From Chitinophaga filiformis (lineage in GTDB: Bacteria > Bacteroidota > Bacteroidia > Chitinophagales > Chitinophagaceae): a DNA stretch of 64,000 nt. Each line of letters opens with the position of its first letter. Positions within the stretch are counted from its first letter, which is position 1. The DNA is taken from positions 122,889-186,888 of the forward strand of contig NZ_JAKIRP010000017.1 of the NCBI RefSeq assembly GCF_021646545.1. Reading direction: 5' to 3'. Positions 33,989-42,322 of the stretch are shown piece after piece. Under the pieces are notes generated by a model. It saw only the letters and a list, made by a program, of their open reading frames with translations. It was not told where the DNA came from and ran no database searches. The position numbers were made by a program, and so were the translations under genes.

Positions 33989-34378
33989 TTATTCGGTAAC
34001 AGGAACCAGGCAGGATGGAGATCGGCGCCCGGAACTTACCTTCTTCACCTTACCCGAATAAGCAGCTCCCCATTGATCCATCGAGCCAATAACAGGAAGA
34101 AGGCTTTTGCCCATGTTGGTGAGAGAATAGTCTACGTGCAAAGGAAATCCCTTTCGTACTTTCTTCGTCACAATGCCATAATATTCAAGCTCTTTCAGCT
34201 GCATGTCTACTACCCTTGGTGTAGCAGCTATGAGTTGTTTATGTATTTCGCTTGGCCTTGTATTCCCTCTGCTGATAAGGTCTACAATACAGGGCTTCCA
34301 TTTTGCTCCAAGTACTTTCATGAATACAGTGACGCCACAGTCCAGGTCTTCCGGAGTCTTTCTTTCGTATGTCTGCAT
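33989..34378 (-). CDS. HxlR family transcriptional regulator
   Basis: The 129-residue protein shows DCGVTVFMKVLGAKWKPCIVDLI, with a cysteine at the usual sensing place, then the helix-turn-helix RPSEIHKQLIAATPRVVDMQLKEL and a wing ending YSLTNMGKSLLPV. It is intact, unlike the copy at 32286. It precedes the DUF2306 gene on the same strand. Confidence 0.85.
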   Translation of the reverse strand: MQTYERKTPEDLDCGVTVFMKVLGAKWKPCIVDLISRGNTRPSEIHKQLIAATPRVVDMQLKELEYYGIVTKKVRKGFPLHVDYSLTNMGKSLLPVIGSMDQWGAAYSGKVKKVSSGRRSPSCLVPVTE

Positions 34379-34449
34379 AACATTTAATTTGGGTTATCAG
34401 CAACGCAGCAGCACTTACTGCTTTGCCTTTGTTATGCAATATAAAATAT

Positions 34450-34522
34450 TTTTCAGTCCTGCCGGATCCTTAGCTGATTTCGTTATTGGATGACTACTTT
34501 CAATGACTGACAGGACTGAAAA
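34450..34522. repeat. 12-base inverted repeat with long spacer
   Basis: TTTTCAGTCCTG at 34450-34461 and CAGGACTGAAAA at 34511-34522 are a perfect inverted pair around 49 bases. They lie between the DinB gene end and the HxlR gene start. The long spacer makes a normal terminator unlikely. Confidence 0.5.
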
Positions 34523-34538
34523 CGTTTATAGCAGCGGA

Positions 34539-35069
34539 TTAAAACAGTTTTTCTTCCGGAGGTTTAACACCAGCAAGGCGCAGGTAAACGGTAGTTTGTC
34601 CGCGGTGATGCGTCTGATGCTCAAATGCTTTTTCCAGCGCTTCTTTTCTGGTCATGTCAAATTTGCCAAATAGGGTGATTTTTTCATTCATCTTATCTGC
34701 AGGCATCTTTTTGATGTCATTAATGACATAATCATATCCATCCATCACAGCCTTAACTACTTCAGTCTTCGACTTGTTACTTGATTTTTCACATTCGCCC
34801 ATACCAAAAGGGCTTTTTTCACCGGTAACTGCAGATACAAAACCATAGTTGGCATCCGTAATGTGAAGCATCTGTTCTGCAAAAGAGCGCATTTCTGGTT
34901 TTGGTTTCAAAGCGTAATCTTTGTCTGGCATAGCATCGAGGTATTCTTTTGTATAGGCTTTTGCCCTTTCCCATTCCTTTACCATTCCTTCATTCGTCGA
35001 CTGCGCAATGCAAATGCTGGATAATCCAATAAAGAGTGTGAATACTTGAATAAACATAAGTGCTTTCAT
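34539..35069 (-). CDS. DinB family protein with signal peptide
   Basis: The 176-residue protein has a DinB/YfiT four-helix pattern with the metal-binding histidines in LHITDANYG and EHQTHHRGQ. Unlike most of the family it starts with a signal peptide (residues 1-22, ending CIAQ), so it should act outside the cytoplasm. DinB-like proteins include thiol transferases and metal-dependent hydrolases; the reaction here is unknown. Confidence 0.8.
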   Translation of the reverse strand: MKALMFIQVFTLFIGLSSICIAQSTNEGMVKEWERAKAYTKEYLDAMPDKDYALKPKPEMRSFAEQMLHITDANYGFVSAVTGEKSPFGMGECEKSSNKSKTEVVKAVMDGYDYVINDIKKMPADKMNEKITLFGKFDMTRKEALEKAFEHQTHHRGQTTVYLRLAGVKPPEEKLF

Positions 35070-35430
35070 CGCATGTAAGTTTTTTTTGAACAGTAAAATG
35101 CTTTAGCAATAGATGTGATACAAGAGAACTATCTTAAGAAATACTCTTAACATAGTTTAAGGGGCTTGACTATTAAAACCAACAACCAGACGACTGATTT
35201 GTTTAGCAATCATAAGGAAAGGGCCGCCGTTCTGGCAACTGAAAGGAATACGCTCATCGCGTTAGTAATAAAACATCAAGTGCCTTTGCAAAATGAAGGA
35301 AATCGTAAATAAGCTTGACGAAGCTGAGGGATAAATAAAAAGCCTTCAGATAACAGAACTGAAGGCTTACATATCAAGCTGCTATTAATTAAGAGGAACC
35401 AGTTTAGCAGACTCAACCTCATTAACTCAC
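35070..35430. other. Intergenic region with possible gene remnant
   Basis: These 361 bases hold a terminator (35340-35368) and, on the plus strand, an open frame of 48 codons from TTG 35166 to TAA 35312 with a protein-like composition (for example ERAAVLATERNTLIALVI). It has no ATG or clear ribosome site and may be the end of a decayed gene. Confidence 0.3.
35340..35368 (-). terminator. Terminator of the hsp20 gene
   Basis: A perfect 10-base stem (AAGCCTTCAG / CTGAAGGCTT) with a 9-base loop is followed on the minus strand by TTTTATTTAT. Confidence 0.8.
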
Positions 35431-35880
35431 TTATGCTATCTCAATAGTACGGGGTGCTTTCTGTTTAGCTTCTTCCCGTTTTGGAATAGTAAGATGTAAT
35501 AGCCCATTTTCGTAACGGGCGTTGATCTTATCGTCATCTACCACATTCTTAGGCAGTTCAAAACTGCGCTGGAATGACTGATAGCTGAATTCCCGCCTGG
35601 TATAGTTATCTTCTTTCTTTTCCTGGCTCTGCTGTTTGGCAGATGAAATAGTCAGCAGATTGCCATCAAGTGTAACTTTGAAGTCTTTCTTTTCCATACC
35701 AGGTGCTGCTACTTCCACCTCGTAGTTATCGGCAGTTTCCTTAATATTTACGGATGGAACGGTGGTACTGGTAGACGAAAAATTGCTGTTTCCCCAGTTG
35801 AAAAGTTCACGGCTAAAGAAGTCGTCGAGCAACGAAGGGAGTGTTGAAAATGAATTTCCATTCCTTTTGATGAGTGACAT
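35431..35880 (-). CDS. Small heat-shock protein, Hsp20/alpha-crystallin family
   Basis: The 149-residue protein has the alpha-crystallin domain at about 42-140 (VNIKETADNYEVEVAAPGMEKKDFKV, the conserved GLLHLTIPK near the end) and a C-terminal IEIA tail that fits the I-x-I anchor. It is an ATP-independent holdase that forms oligomers and binds unfolding proteins. It has an unusually strong ribosome site and a 12-base palindrome upstream, so stress control is likely. Confidence 0.92.
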   Translation of the reverse strand: MSLIKRNGNSFSTLPSLLDDFFSRELFNWGNSNFSSTSTTVPSVNIKETADNYEVEVAAPGMEKKDFKVTLDGNLLTISSAKQQSQEKKEDNYTRREFSYQSFQRSFELPKNVVDDDKINARYENGLLHLTIPKREEAKQKAPRTIEIA

Positions 35881-35886
35881 AATGAA

Positions 35887-35895
35887 CCTCCTTTT
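35887..35895 (-). promoter_or_regulatory. Strong Shine-Dalgarno site of hsp20
   Basis: The minus strand reads AAAAGGAGG six bases before the ATG at 35880. Such a perfect site is rare in this window and suggests high translation. Confidence 0.75.
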
Positions 35896-35928
35896 AATTA
35901 AGTGAACAATAGATAACTTTGGTAGTCA

Positions 35929-35940
35929 GGTTGGCCAACC
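35929..35940. promoter_or_regulatory. 12-base perfect palindrome upstream of hsp20
   Basis: GGTTGGCCAACC lies 49 bases before the start codon. Its place fits an operator, but no known regulator matches. Confidence 0.4.
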
Positions 35941-36048
35941 TTTCCATCCAAATCTGCTCAAATGAGGTGCCACCGCGTTTTGAACTGAATTTTTTTCAGG
36001 AAAACTGAAATTTTTTCTTGTCTGAAGAAACATTTGTCAGATTGTAAG

Positions 36049-36537
36049 TCATTCCCCCTTTTTCATCTTTTCTATGGTGTCGAGCATACCGGCATGTTCT
36101 GTCTCATCGGCCAGCGGCAAAGCCAGTATCTGCCACCTGATACCTTCTTCCTTACGCCCCGATTGATACAGCAATTGTGCGTTCCTGCTCATATACCGGC
36201 TGAATGCATGACGCTGCTTCGCTGGTATGCCAGTCCCGTATTTCTTCGCATAGGGAATAATGGCGGCGGAAAAATTGCCCCAATCATCGCGTTGCATACT
36301 ATAGATAGTCTGGCTCATCAGGAGCACCTCTTCTCCCGTATCTCCGTGAAGTGATACCAGGTGTTTCCCAAAGACGGTCCAATCGGGTGTACTATCACGG
36401 GATTCAAGGTAGGGAATGACCTCTTCCTGGAAGATCCTGTTTATCTTCTCAGCATGGATACGGGTACTGTCAATAGGCTTTTGTGCAAAGACGGGAGTGG
36501 ACAACAAACAATAAAGGGCTAATACAAATGGATACAT
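36049..36537 (-). CDS. Secreted helical protein of unknown function
   Basis: The 162-residue protein has a signal peptide (residues 1-18, ending VFAQ). The rest is helical, with a TPR-like ending (RYMSRNAQLLYQSGRKEEGIRWQILALPLADET). It is close to the N-terminal helical part of some secreted thioredoxin-like proteins of this group, but has no CxxC motif. Function unknown. Confidence 0.6.
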   Translation of the reverse strand: MYPFVLALYCLLSTPVFAQKPIDSTRIHAEKINRIFQEEVIPYLESRDSTPDWTVFGKHLVSLHGDTGEEVLLMSQTIYSMQRDDWGNFSAAIIPYAKKYGTGIPAKQRHAFSRYMSRNAQLLYQSGRKEEGIRWQILALPLADETEHAGMLDTIEKMKKGE

Positions 36538-36669
36538 GGTAATGGTATTTATGAAGGGACACTATGAAGTTAAATAATAGATAGTAACTTTACTTAGGAG
36601 AAAGAGAATTATCAATAAGATCATTATGGCAGGGCAGACAACTTATAATACTCTTTTAACTAACCCAAT

Positions 36670-36834
36670 ATGCGACACTTTAATCTGACTGCAATTGTCA
36701 TTGTTATCCTGGCTGCAATCGCACTCATTGTTTTCCTGATAGTAAGAAACCGGAGAGATCAGAAAGAACTGTTAAAAGATGATCCTGTAGAAGATCAGAT
36801 CGAAGAACAGCAAAGGCGGAAAGATAAATTGTAA
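36670..36834 (+). CDS. Small single-pass membrane protein (54 residues)
   Basis: ATG 36670 to TAA 36834 encodes a short N-terminus, one strong membrane segment (residues 7-25, in LTAIVIVILAAIALIVFLIV) and a charged tail with DDPVEDQIEEQQRRKDKL. The positive residues after the segment suggest the tail is in the cytoplasm. Small proteins like this are frequent in the phylum. It is 28 bases before the next gene and may be co-transcribed. Confidence 0.65.
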   Translation: MRHFNLTAIVIVILAAIALIVFLIVRNRRDQKELLKDDPVEDQIEEQQRRKDKL

Positions 36835-36861
36835 AACTTTTATTGGGGCATTGAAATTAAA

Positions 36862-37083
36862 ATGCCCATGAAATTTGTTAAACTCACAGCAGCAGTGTTG
36901 CCCGTGGCCGCCATTGCAGTATTTTCTGCCTGTAAGAGAGAGGCAAACCCTAATTACACGAACCGGTATCATCTGCGATACAATAGCTCGTTTATCCAGA
37001 TTGGTGACACCGTATTGTCTTCATATGTTTATGGGGAAGGTTTGAATGGCTTCAGGGGTGGGAATCGTCTCGATGGAAGATAG
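36862..37083 (+). CDS. Small putative lipoprotein
   Basis: The 73-residue protein has a lipoprotein signal with Cys24 in FSACKRE, so it should be lipid-anchored. The mature part is about 50 residues, rich in Asn, Tyr and Gly, without a known domain. An ATG two codons later is an alternative start. Confidence 0.5.
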   Translation: MPMKFVKLTAAVLPVAAIAVFSACKREANPNYTNRYHLRYNSSFIQIGDTVLSSYVYGEGLNGFRGGNRLDGR

Positions 37084-37189
37084 CTGCTACTTTCACTTGT
37101 TTTCTCCCCGGAAAACCGTACTTTAGTCATACTCCCAAAAACCTCCAAACGGATAACCCCTTTTCGACATATACTTAAATCATTGTATT

Positions 37190-38002
37190 ATGGGAAATAA
37201 TTCCACAGAGCACATCAATGAAGCAATGAATAATGAAGTTGCAGAATCAAAGAAGATTCCCTCTGTTATCGAAGCACAGAAGATGCTGGCTTTACAGAAT
37301 AACATGCTTTACGTTGGAGCAGATGCTTACATCGGTAATCCATATGCCCTTCTGGGAACAGTACTGGAGATTCGGAAGACACAGGCTGATTGCCCCACTA
37401 TTGCGAATACAGAGAATGCATCCATAGAATTTTCTGCGTTTAAGATCCCGGGTATCGAGATCGATGAAGCCTCAAAGATTAAGGAGCCCATTAAACGGCA
37501 GTCCATCCTCGTTGATCAAAAATTGGCGGTGGAGCTGAGTTTCTTAAACTACCTGACGGCCGAGTTTGAAGGAGAATCTTCGTTCAGTCTGATGGTATTC
37601 GATCAGGCAACAGGATTGGTTAACCGCGACAGCGACTCCTGGAATAAGGGCGTGCAATCCTGGATGACAGACAATAAGGCCACTATCCTCGACGATCCTG
37701 CTGTGTGTTACGTGTATGCCGTGATAGGTTTTGTGCAGAAATATATCATCCGGCGCAAATATACCAAGTTCACTGCCGGCGCGAAAGGCGGTGCTTTTGG
37801 TGTTAACCTGAATGGCCAGCTTTATACCAGCTCTGAAGATTATTCGTTGGATGTACGTTACGGCTTGCAGACGGTCATTCTGAAACGGCCTGCAGTAACA
37901 AAGTCGCTGTTTGCAGTGAAAGAAGTCCTGGCTGAAGCGAAGGAAGAGGAGGCAAATCTCTTTAGCGCTATTGCCAAAGAACGTAGCTTTGCGCTTAAAT
38001 AG
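37190..38002 (+). CDS. Protein of unknown function with a Gly-rich beta core
   Basis: The 270-residue protein has no signal peptide. Residues 40-60 contain VGADAYIGNPYALLGTVLEI; a long amphipathic middle follows (about 95-135), then a Gly-rich strand pattern (FTAGAKGGAFGVNLNGQLYTSSEDYSLDVRYGLQTVIL, about 200-237), and a helical end. The alternating strands recall pore-forming or beta-sandwich proteins, but I cannot name a family. A strong terminator follows. Confidence 0.5.
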   Translation: MGNNSTEHINEAMNNEVAESKKIPSVIEAQKMLALQNNMLYVGADAYIGNPYALLGTVLEIRKTQADCPTIANTENASIEFSAFKIPGIEIDEASKIKEPIKRQSILVDQKLAVELSFLNYLTAEFEGESSFSLMVFDQATGLVNRDSDSWNKGVQSWMTDNKATILDDPAVCYVYAVIGFVQKYIIRRKYTKFTAGAKGGAFGVNLNGQLYTSSEDYSLDVRYGLQTVILKRPAVTKSLFAVKEVLAEAKEEEANLFSAIAKERSFALK

Positions 38003-38012
38003 CAGCTGTAGC

Positions 38013-38056
38013 AACAGGCAACGGAGAGCAGAAATTTTCACCCGCCGTTGCCTGTT
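38013..38056. terminator. Bidirectional terminator hairpin
   Basis: A perfect 12-base stem (AACAGGCAACGG / CCGTTGCCTGTT) lies between the convergent genes ending at 38002 and 38071. Confidence 0.75.
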
Positions 38057-38070
38057 ATTATCAGGTAATG

Positions 38071-38994
38071 TCAGACTTTACTTTTGGCTCTGCTACTTTT
38101 ACTCTTGCTTTTTGTGGCAGTGCGTTCTTCTGCAGGTACATATTGTTGAATATAATTCTTCAGGGTTGTTTTCAGTTTGACCTGAACAGTATCTTTCTTT
38201 TCCGGCTTGGCTTTTCCGGATATCACTGCGTCTGTCATTTCTATGAAATTCCTGATAGCGTCCGGCGAAAATCCTATCTCATGTAGACTGCTTTCCCACT
38301 GTTCTTTTGGTATCTGTACCGCTTTTACTTCCATTCCGAGCGCATCAGAAAACGCTTTAGCTACATCATTACTGCTATAGGCAGCTGGCCCGGTCAGTTC
38401 GAATATTTTTCCGTCTTCTTCCTCTTTCTGTATAACATTTGCTACAAAAGCCGCCACTTCCTGTGGTGATACCATCGGAATGGACAGGTCGGGTGGGAAA
38501 AAGGTAGGCAGTGTCCCATTTTCCATCACAGATCCCAGATACATCATCCAGTTGCTGAAATAATAAGCCGGACGTACGAAGATCTGTTTTACCGGCATAC
38601 CTGTAAACGCATGTTCCAGCAGATATGACATCACCAGGTTACCTGTTCCTGATTCATACTGGGCGCCGATAGAAGACAGGCCCACTACTTTTTTAATAGG
38701 TGAACTGGCTAACGCTTTTCTGTAATTTTCAAGAATGTCTTTTGTTTCGCCAATCACATTCCGCTCGTGACCGCTTTCGGGAGTGAGTGCAAAGAGCGTA
38801 CTGCCATCCTGGAACGCAGCAACCAGTGAAGGAAGGTCACTGATATCGGCTATGGCAACAGCAGCGCCCGTTTTTTCCAGTTCACCGGCTTTATTTTCAT
38901 CTCTGACAACACCTTTGACAGATTCTCCTTTTTCTATAAGCTGGCTAACAACAGCTGAACCAACTTGTCCTGAAGCTCCAAGAATGACATGCAT
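38071..38994 (-). CDS. NmrA-like NAD(P)-binding protein
   Basis: The 307-residue protein starts with the nucleotide-binding loop ILGASGQVGSAVV of NmrA/QOR2-type atypical short-chain dehydrogenases and has VVGLSSIGAQYESGTG and IFVRPAYYFSNW. It ends in a Lys/Ser-rich tail (TKSKSKSSRAKSK) that is unusual for the family. It resembles the protein at 31335-32219 in plan. No regulator is next to it. Confidence 0.85.
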   Translation of the reverse strand: MHVILGASGQVGSAVVSQLIEKGESVKGVVRDENKAGELEKTGAAVAIADISDLPSLVAAFQDGSTLFALTPESGHERNVIGETKDILENYRKALASSPIKKVVGLSSIGAQYESGTGNLVMSYLLEHAFTGMPVKQIFVRPAYYFSNWMMYLGSVMENGTLPTFFPPDLSIPMVSPQEVAAFVANVIQKEEEDGKIFELTGPAAYSSNDVAKAFSDALGMEVKAVQIPKEQWESSLHEIGFSPDAIRNFIEMTDAVISGKAKPEKKDTVQVKLKTTLKNYIQQYVPAEERTATKSKSKSSRAKSKV

Positions 38995-39045
38995 AATTAC
39001 TGTGATTTTTATATTGGAGGCTCCAAAAATTAGTCCAGCGTTATT

Positions 39046-39088
39046 GTGGAAAAAAAGGAACAGGCCATCTGCTTACACAGATAGCCTG
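39046..39088 (-). terminator. Terminator of the lipoprotein gene
   Basis: CAGGCTATCTG pairs with CAGATGGCCTG (one mismatch) around a 6-base loop and is followed on the minus strand by TTCCTTTTTTT. Confidence 0.75.
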
Positions 39089-39112
39089 CCGCGGATAGGA
39101 ATAGGGCAGGGG

Positions 39113-39541
39113 TTAATTTTGGTTAAAGGTCAAAAACTCCTCGCTGGCGTCATTGTCATCTTTTAGCTTGATCTCGGTACTAGTTATTGAAATGATTTCC
39201 CAGTCATCTGTCAGTTCGCCCAACGGCTTATTGGCATCACTTTTTTCACCAAAATCGATGTTGAATTCCGTGGCACTACTGTTAATGCTCCACGTCCCGC
39301 TCCTGTTCGTACTGTTTTTGGATGCTGTTGCCGATCCATTACTGTCAAACGTAAAGGTATAGCCGTTGAAATCGCCGGTTTCATTATTGCCGCGCTCACT
39401 AAACAGCGTTACCCGCCATGTACCAGTTGTAGGTGCGTCCCGGTCAGGGGGCGGCGCAGGATTATCATCATTACTGCATGATAGTATACATGCATACAAT
39501 AGTATTGCGGCTAACCAGCTGTTGCTTCTCATAACGGACAT
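39113..39541 (-). CDS. Lipocalin-like lipoprotein
   Basis: The 142-residue protein has a lipoprotein signal with the lipobox before Cys22 (ILSCSNDD), so it is anchored in a membrane facing the periplasm or outside. The mature part (TGTWRVTLFSERG, FTFDSNGSATA, RSGTWSINSSATEFNIDF, STEIKLKDD) has the strand order of small lipocalin-like DUF proteins of this phylum. The ligand is unknown. An ATG three codons later is an alternative start. Confidence 0.7.
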   Translation of the reverse strand: MSVMRSNSWLAAILLYACILSCSNDDNPAPPPDRDAPTTGTWRVTLFSERGNNETGDFNGYTFTFDSNGSATASKNSTNRSGTWSINSSATEFNIDFGEKSDANKPLGELTDDWEIISITSTEIKLKDDNDASEEFLTFNQN

Positions 39542-39810
39542 TTAACGTGGGGAATCTATTGTATTAATACGGATGCACCATGTATTTGGTTGCCTCACCC
39601 GATCATTTAATTTGACAGTTTGTAATAAGACTTCCCCGGACAGACACTTTCCGCTTCCGGTGCTGCCGCGAGGATGTCTGCTTAAGTGTTAGCCCCTGCT
39701 TATAATTTAATTCGTATTCATAATCAATCATTTATCGTCTGGGGTGCTTTATCAACTAAATTTTTCTTTTTAAAACTATATATTTAGTTTTAAGGTCAAA
39801 TAGTAATCAA

Positions 39811-40953
39811 ATGAACAACCTGAACAGGATATTATGCCTGCTTTTGCTGTTATGCAACGCGACCCGGATCTTTGCACAATCTTCTGTGAACAGGAACCGC
39901 GTAATGGAGTATCTGCAGGACCAGCAGTATGATGAAGCGATTGCCTATCTCCGGCCAGCCGTAGATAGCAATGACGCCCGCCAGGTGGCCCTGCTGGCCT
40001 ACACTTATTACCAGGCAGGGAAGGTACCGGAGGCTGGAAATTATTATGAAAAGGTATTGCAGCTGGATAGCAATCACCTTACGGCCCACCAATGCCTGGC
40101 TGTAATCAGTCTGCAACACGATCGTCCGCTAACTGCTGTAGCGCACTATAAAAAGGTGGTGGTACTCCGTCCCCAGAGCGCCATTGCCTGGAAACAACTG
40201 GCTTTCGCCGCCCTCACTGCCTTGCAGCAGGATTCCGGTTTTGCCTGGCTGAATAAGGCCTATACCCTGAATCCTGGCGATCCCAGGGTCGTATCCCGGC
40301 TGGCGGAAGAGTGGATAGAAAGAAAGCGTTTTGGCGCAGCAGACACACTGATAAACACCTTCCTCGCTACAGATTCATCGTCAGCAATCGTCCTCATGAC
40401 AGGAGCCAGGACTTCCTATCTGTTAAAGGATTACCAGCGCACCCTGATATTAGGAGAGAAGCTGAAACAGCTGAATATCTCTTCCTCCAATACTTTTATC
40501 TACGTTTCAGCAGCAGCTTATAATCTCAAAAAATATGAGGATTGTATAGCCATAAATGAATACCTCACCGCGCGGAATGCCAGCTCCGAAAACATCATTT
40601 ATTATGCCGCTATGGCCTGTACACAACTGAAGAAGTACGAGGAAAGCAATGAACTGCTGCAAACCTGTATCAACATGGCGAAGTCGCCCAGCCTGGATAA
40701 CTACTATACAGGAATGTCTGTCAACTATGAGGCATTAGGTCAATACAAGCCTGCGATCGCAAACCTTGACACGGCCTATTACATGTTCCATCAGCCGCTG
40801 AAACAGTATAGTATCGGCCGTATTTACGATGCACACCTGAAGAATGATGTGATGGCGACACGCTATTATAAACGCTACATCCAGCTGTATAAAGGGGAAA
40901 CACCGGAAGAAAAAGAGATTTACAATTATCTGAAAACGCGCATTCAGAAATAA
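39811..40953 (+). CDS. Secreted TPR-repeat protein
   Basis: The 380-residue protein has a signal peptide (residues 1-22, ending IFAQ) and then TPR-type helix pairs through nearly the whole length, for example ALLAYTYYQAGKVPEAGNYYEKVLQLDSNHLTA and AYNLKKYEDCIAINEYL. It should act as a periplasmic protein-binding scaffold. A near-consensus TATATTTA lies about 30 bases before the start. No partner gene is adjacent. Confidence 0.75.
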   Translation: MNNLNRILCLLLLLCNATRIFAQSSVNRNRVMEYLQDQQYDEAIAYLRPAVDSNDARQVALLAYTYYQAGKVPEAGNYYEKVLQLDSNHLTAHQCLAVISLQHDRPLTAVAHYKKVVVLRPQSAIAWKQLAFAALTALQQDSGFAWLNKAYTLNPGDPRVVSRLAEEWIERKRFGAADTLINTFLATDSSSAIVLMTGARTSYLLKDYQRTLILGEKLKQLNISSSNTFIYVSAAAYNLKKYEDCIAINEYLTARNASSENIIYYAAMACTQLKKYEESNELLQTCINMAKSPSLDNYYTGMSVNYEALGQYKPAIANLDTAYYMFHQPLKQYSIGRIYDAHLKNDVMATRYYKRYIQLYKGETPEEKEIYNYLKTRIQK

Positions 40954-41017
40954 GGATAGCGCCTTTCTCCCTACACCTTGCTCAACACCTTAAATAGGCT
41001 TAATTTTATGCGGCTTT

Positions 41018-41050
41018 AATAACCGGCAGCGTCACAAACTGCCGGTTATT
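41018..41050 (+). terminator. Terminator between TPR gene and HipA-like gene
   Basis: A perfect 12-base stem (AATAACCGGCAG / CTGCCGGTTATT) with a 9-base loop. It ends 13 bases before the next ATG, so the HipA-like gene may be read at low level by read-through or from a promoter inside it. Confidence 0.75.
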
Positions 41051-41063
41051 ATTTGCATAAATA

Positions 41064-41870
41064 ATGAATTCAATGATGAGTAAACAACCCGAACTGAGAA
41101 CTGTCAACGTGACCAGGTATGTGACTCCATTGCGTGAAGGAGGCTCTTTACCTGCCATCGCAGAGGCAGATGATGGGTTCCTGTACGTACTGAAGTTCCG
41201 TGGCGCAGGGCAGGGCATAAAGGCATTGATCGCTGAAGTGATTGGAGGAGAGATAGCCCGCAGAATAGGCATGAAAGTGCCGGAAATCGTTTTTGCCAAC
41301 CTCGATCATGCGTTCGGCCGTACCGAGCCGGATGAAGAGATCCAGGACCTGCTGAAGGCCAGTGAAGGCCTTAATCTGGCGCTGCATTACCTGTCAGGCG
41401 CTATTACCTACGACCCTACAGTTGCCGTGATTGACCCGCAGACAGCTGCCCGTATTGTATGGCTGGACTGCCTGCTGACCAACGTTGACCGTACCGCCCG
41501 TAATACCAATATGCTCATGTGGCATAAAGAACTATGGCTGATCGATCATGGCGCCTCCCTGTATTTCCACCATTCATGGGATAACTGGCAGGAACAGGCC
41601 AAACGGCCCTTCGTACAGGTAAAAGACCATGTATTGCTGCCCCAGGCAGACGGGCTTGAAAAGGTAGACGCCGCCTTCCGTGAGATCCTGACGCCTGAAC
41701 AGATTCGTGCTATCATTTCCGTGGTACCCGATGAATGGCTGCTGACATTATCTCATCATGGTACGCCAGACGAAATAAGAGCCGTATATGCGGAGTTTTT
41801 GATCACCCGGATAGCCAATTCCGGAATATTTGTAAATGAAGCGCAACATGCAAGAAAAACACTTATTTGA
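41064..41870 (+). CDS. HipA-like kinase-fold protein
   Basis: The 268-residue protein has the short HipA/PI3-4-kinase-like pattern: FLYVLKFRGAGQ with the ATP-binding Lys, LIAEVIGGEIARRIG, the catalytic DRTARNTNML, and LIDHGASLYF with the metal-binding Asp. HipA toxins phosphorylate glutamyl-tRNA synthetase, but this short type, paired with DUF3037, is not known to be toxic. ATGs at 41073 and 41076 are alternative starts. The DUF3037 gene overlaps its end by 35 bases, so translation is coupled. Confidence 0.78.
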   Translation: MNSMMSKQPELRTVNVTRYVTPLREGGSLPAIAEADDGFLYVLKFRGAGQGIKALIAEVIGGEIARRIGMKVPEIVFANLDHAFGRTEPDEEIQDLLKASEGLNLALHYLSGAITYDPTVAVIDPQTAARIVWLDCLLTNVDRTARNTNMLMWHKELWLIDHGASLYFHHSWDNWQEQAKRPFVQVKDHVLLPQADGLEKVDAAFREILTPEQIRAIISVVPDEWLLTLSHHGTPDEIRAVYAEFLITRIANSGIFVNEAQHARKTLI

Positions 41871-42231
41871 GTACGCTGTCATCCGCGTTATGCCGAGAGT
41901 GGAACGGGAAGAGTTTCTCAATGCCGGTGTCATTCTCTATTGCAAACAACACCGTTTCTTACAGGCGATGATTACGCTGAATGAGGACCGTTTGCGTGCT
42001 TTCGCCCCTGAAATAGATATCAGTGAAGTAAAAACATACCTGGAAGCCTTTGAATGCATCGCTAAAGGAGGTAAACCGGCTGGTCCCATCGGTCAGCTTG
42101 ATCTCGCTTCCCGCTTCCGTTGGCTGACCGCTACCCGGAGTACAGTCGTACAGGCGGGAAAGGTACACCCGGGTCTCTGCGACGATCCCGGTAAGGCCTT
42201 GCTCAGACTGCATGAACAACTGGTATTGTAA
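41836..42231 (+). CDS. DUF3037 protein, partner of the HipA-like kinase
   Basis: The 131-residue protein has the DUF3037 opening FEYAVIRVMPRVEREEFLNAGVILYC and the RFRWLTATRSTVVQ segment. Its start lies inside the HipA-like gene; ATG 41848 is an alternative. HipA-like and DUF3037 genes are neighbours in several phyla, which suggests that the proteins act together, perhaps as toxin and modulator. A strong terminator follows. Confidence 0.8.
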   Translation: MKRNMQEKHLFEYAVIRVMPRVEREEFLNAGVILYCKQHRFLQAMITLNEDRLRAFAPEIDISEVKTYLEAFECIAKGGKPAGPIGQLDLASRFRWLTATRSTVVQAGKVHPGLCDDPGKALLRLHEQLVL

Positions 42232-42237
42232 ATACAT

Positions 42238-42277
42238 AAAAAGAGGGTGTATATTAACTTTTCTGCACCCTCTTTTT
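42238..42277 (+). terminator. Terminator of the HipA-like/DUF3037 unit
   Basis: AAAAAGAGGGTG pairs with CACCCTCTTTTT around 16 bases. It also shows that the next gene cannot start upstream of it. Confidence 0.85.
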
Positions 42278-42322
42278 CGTACCTTGTTTTTATTTAGATT
42301 TACAGGAAAACCCCATTGTTCC

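Noticed and set aside
42212..42322. Upstream start for the 42323 gene
   Set aside because: The strong terminator at 42238-42277 would lie inside the coding part, and the added leader has no family-like pattern.
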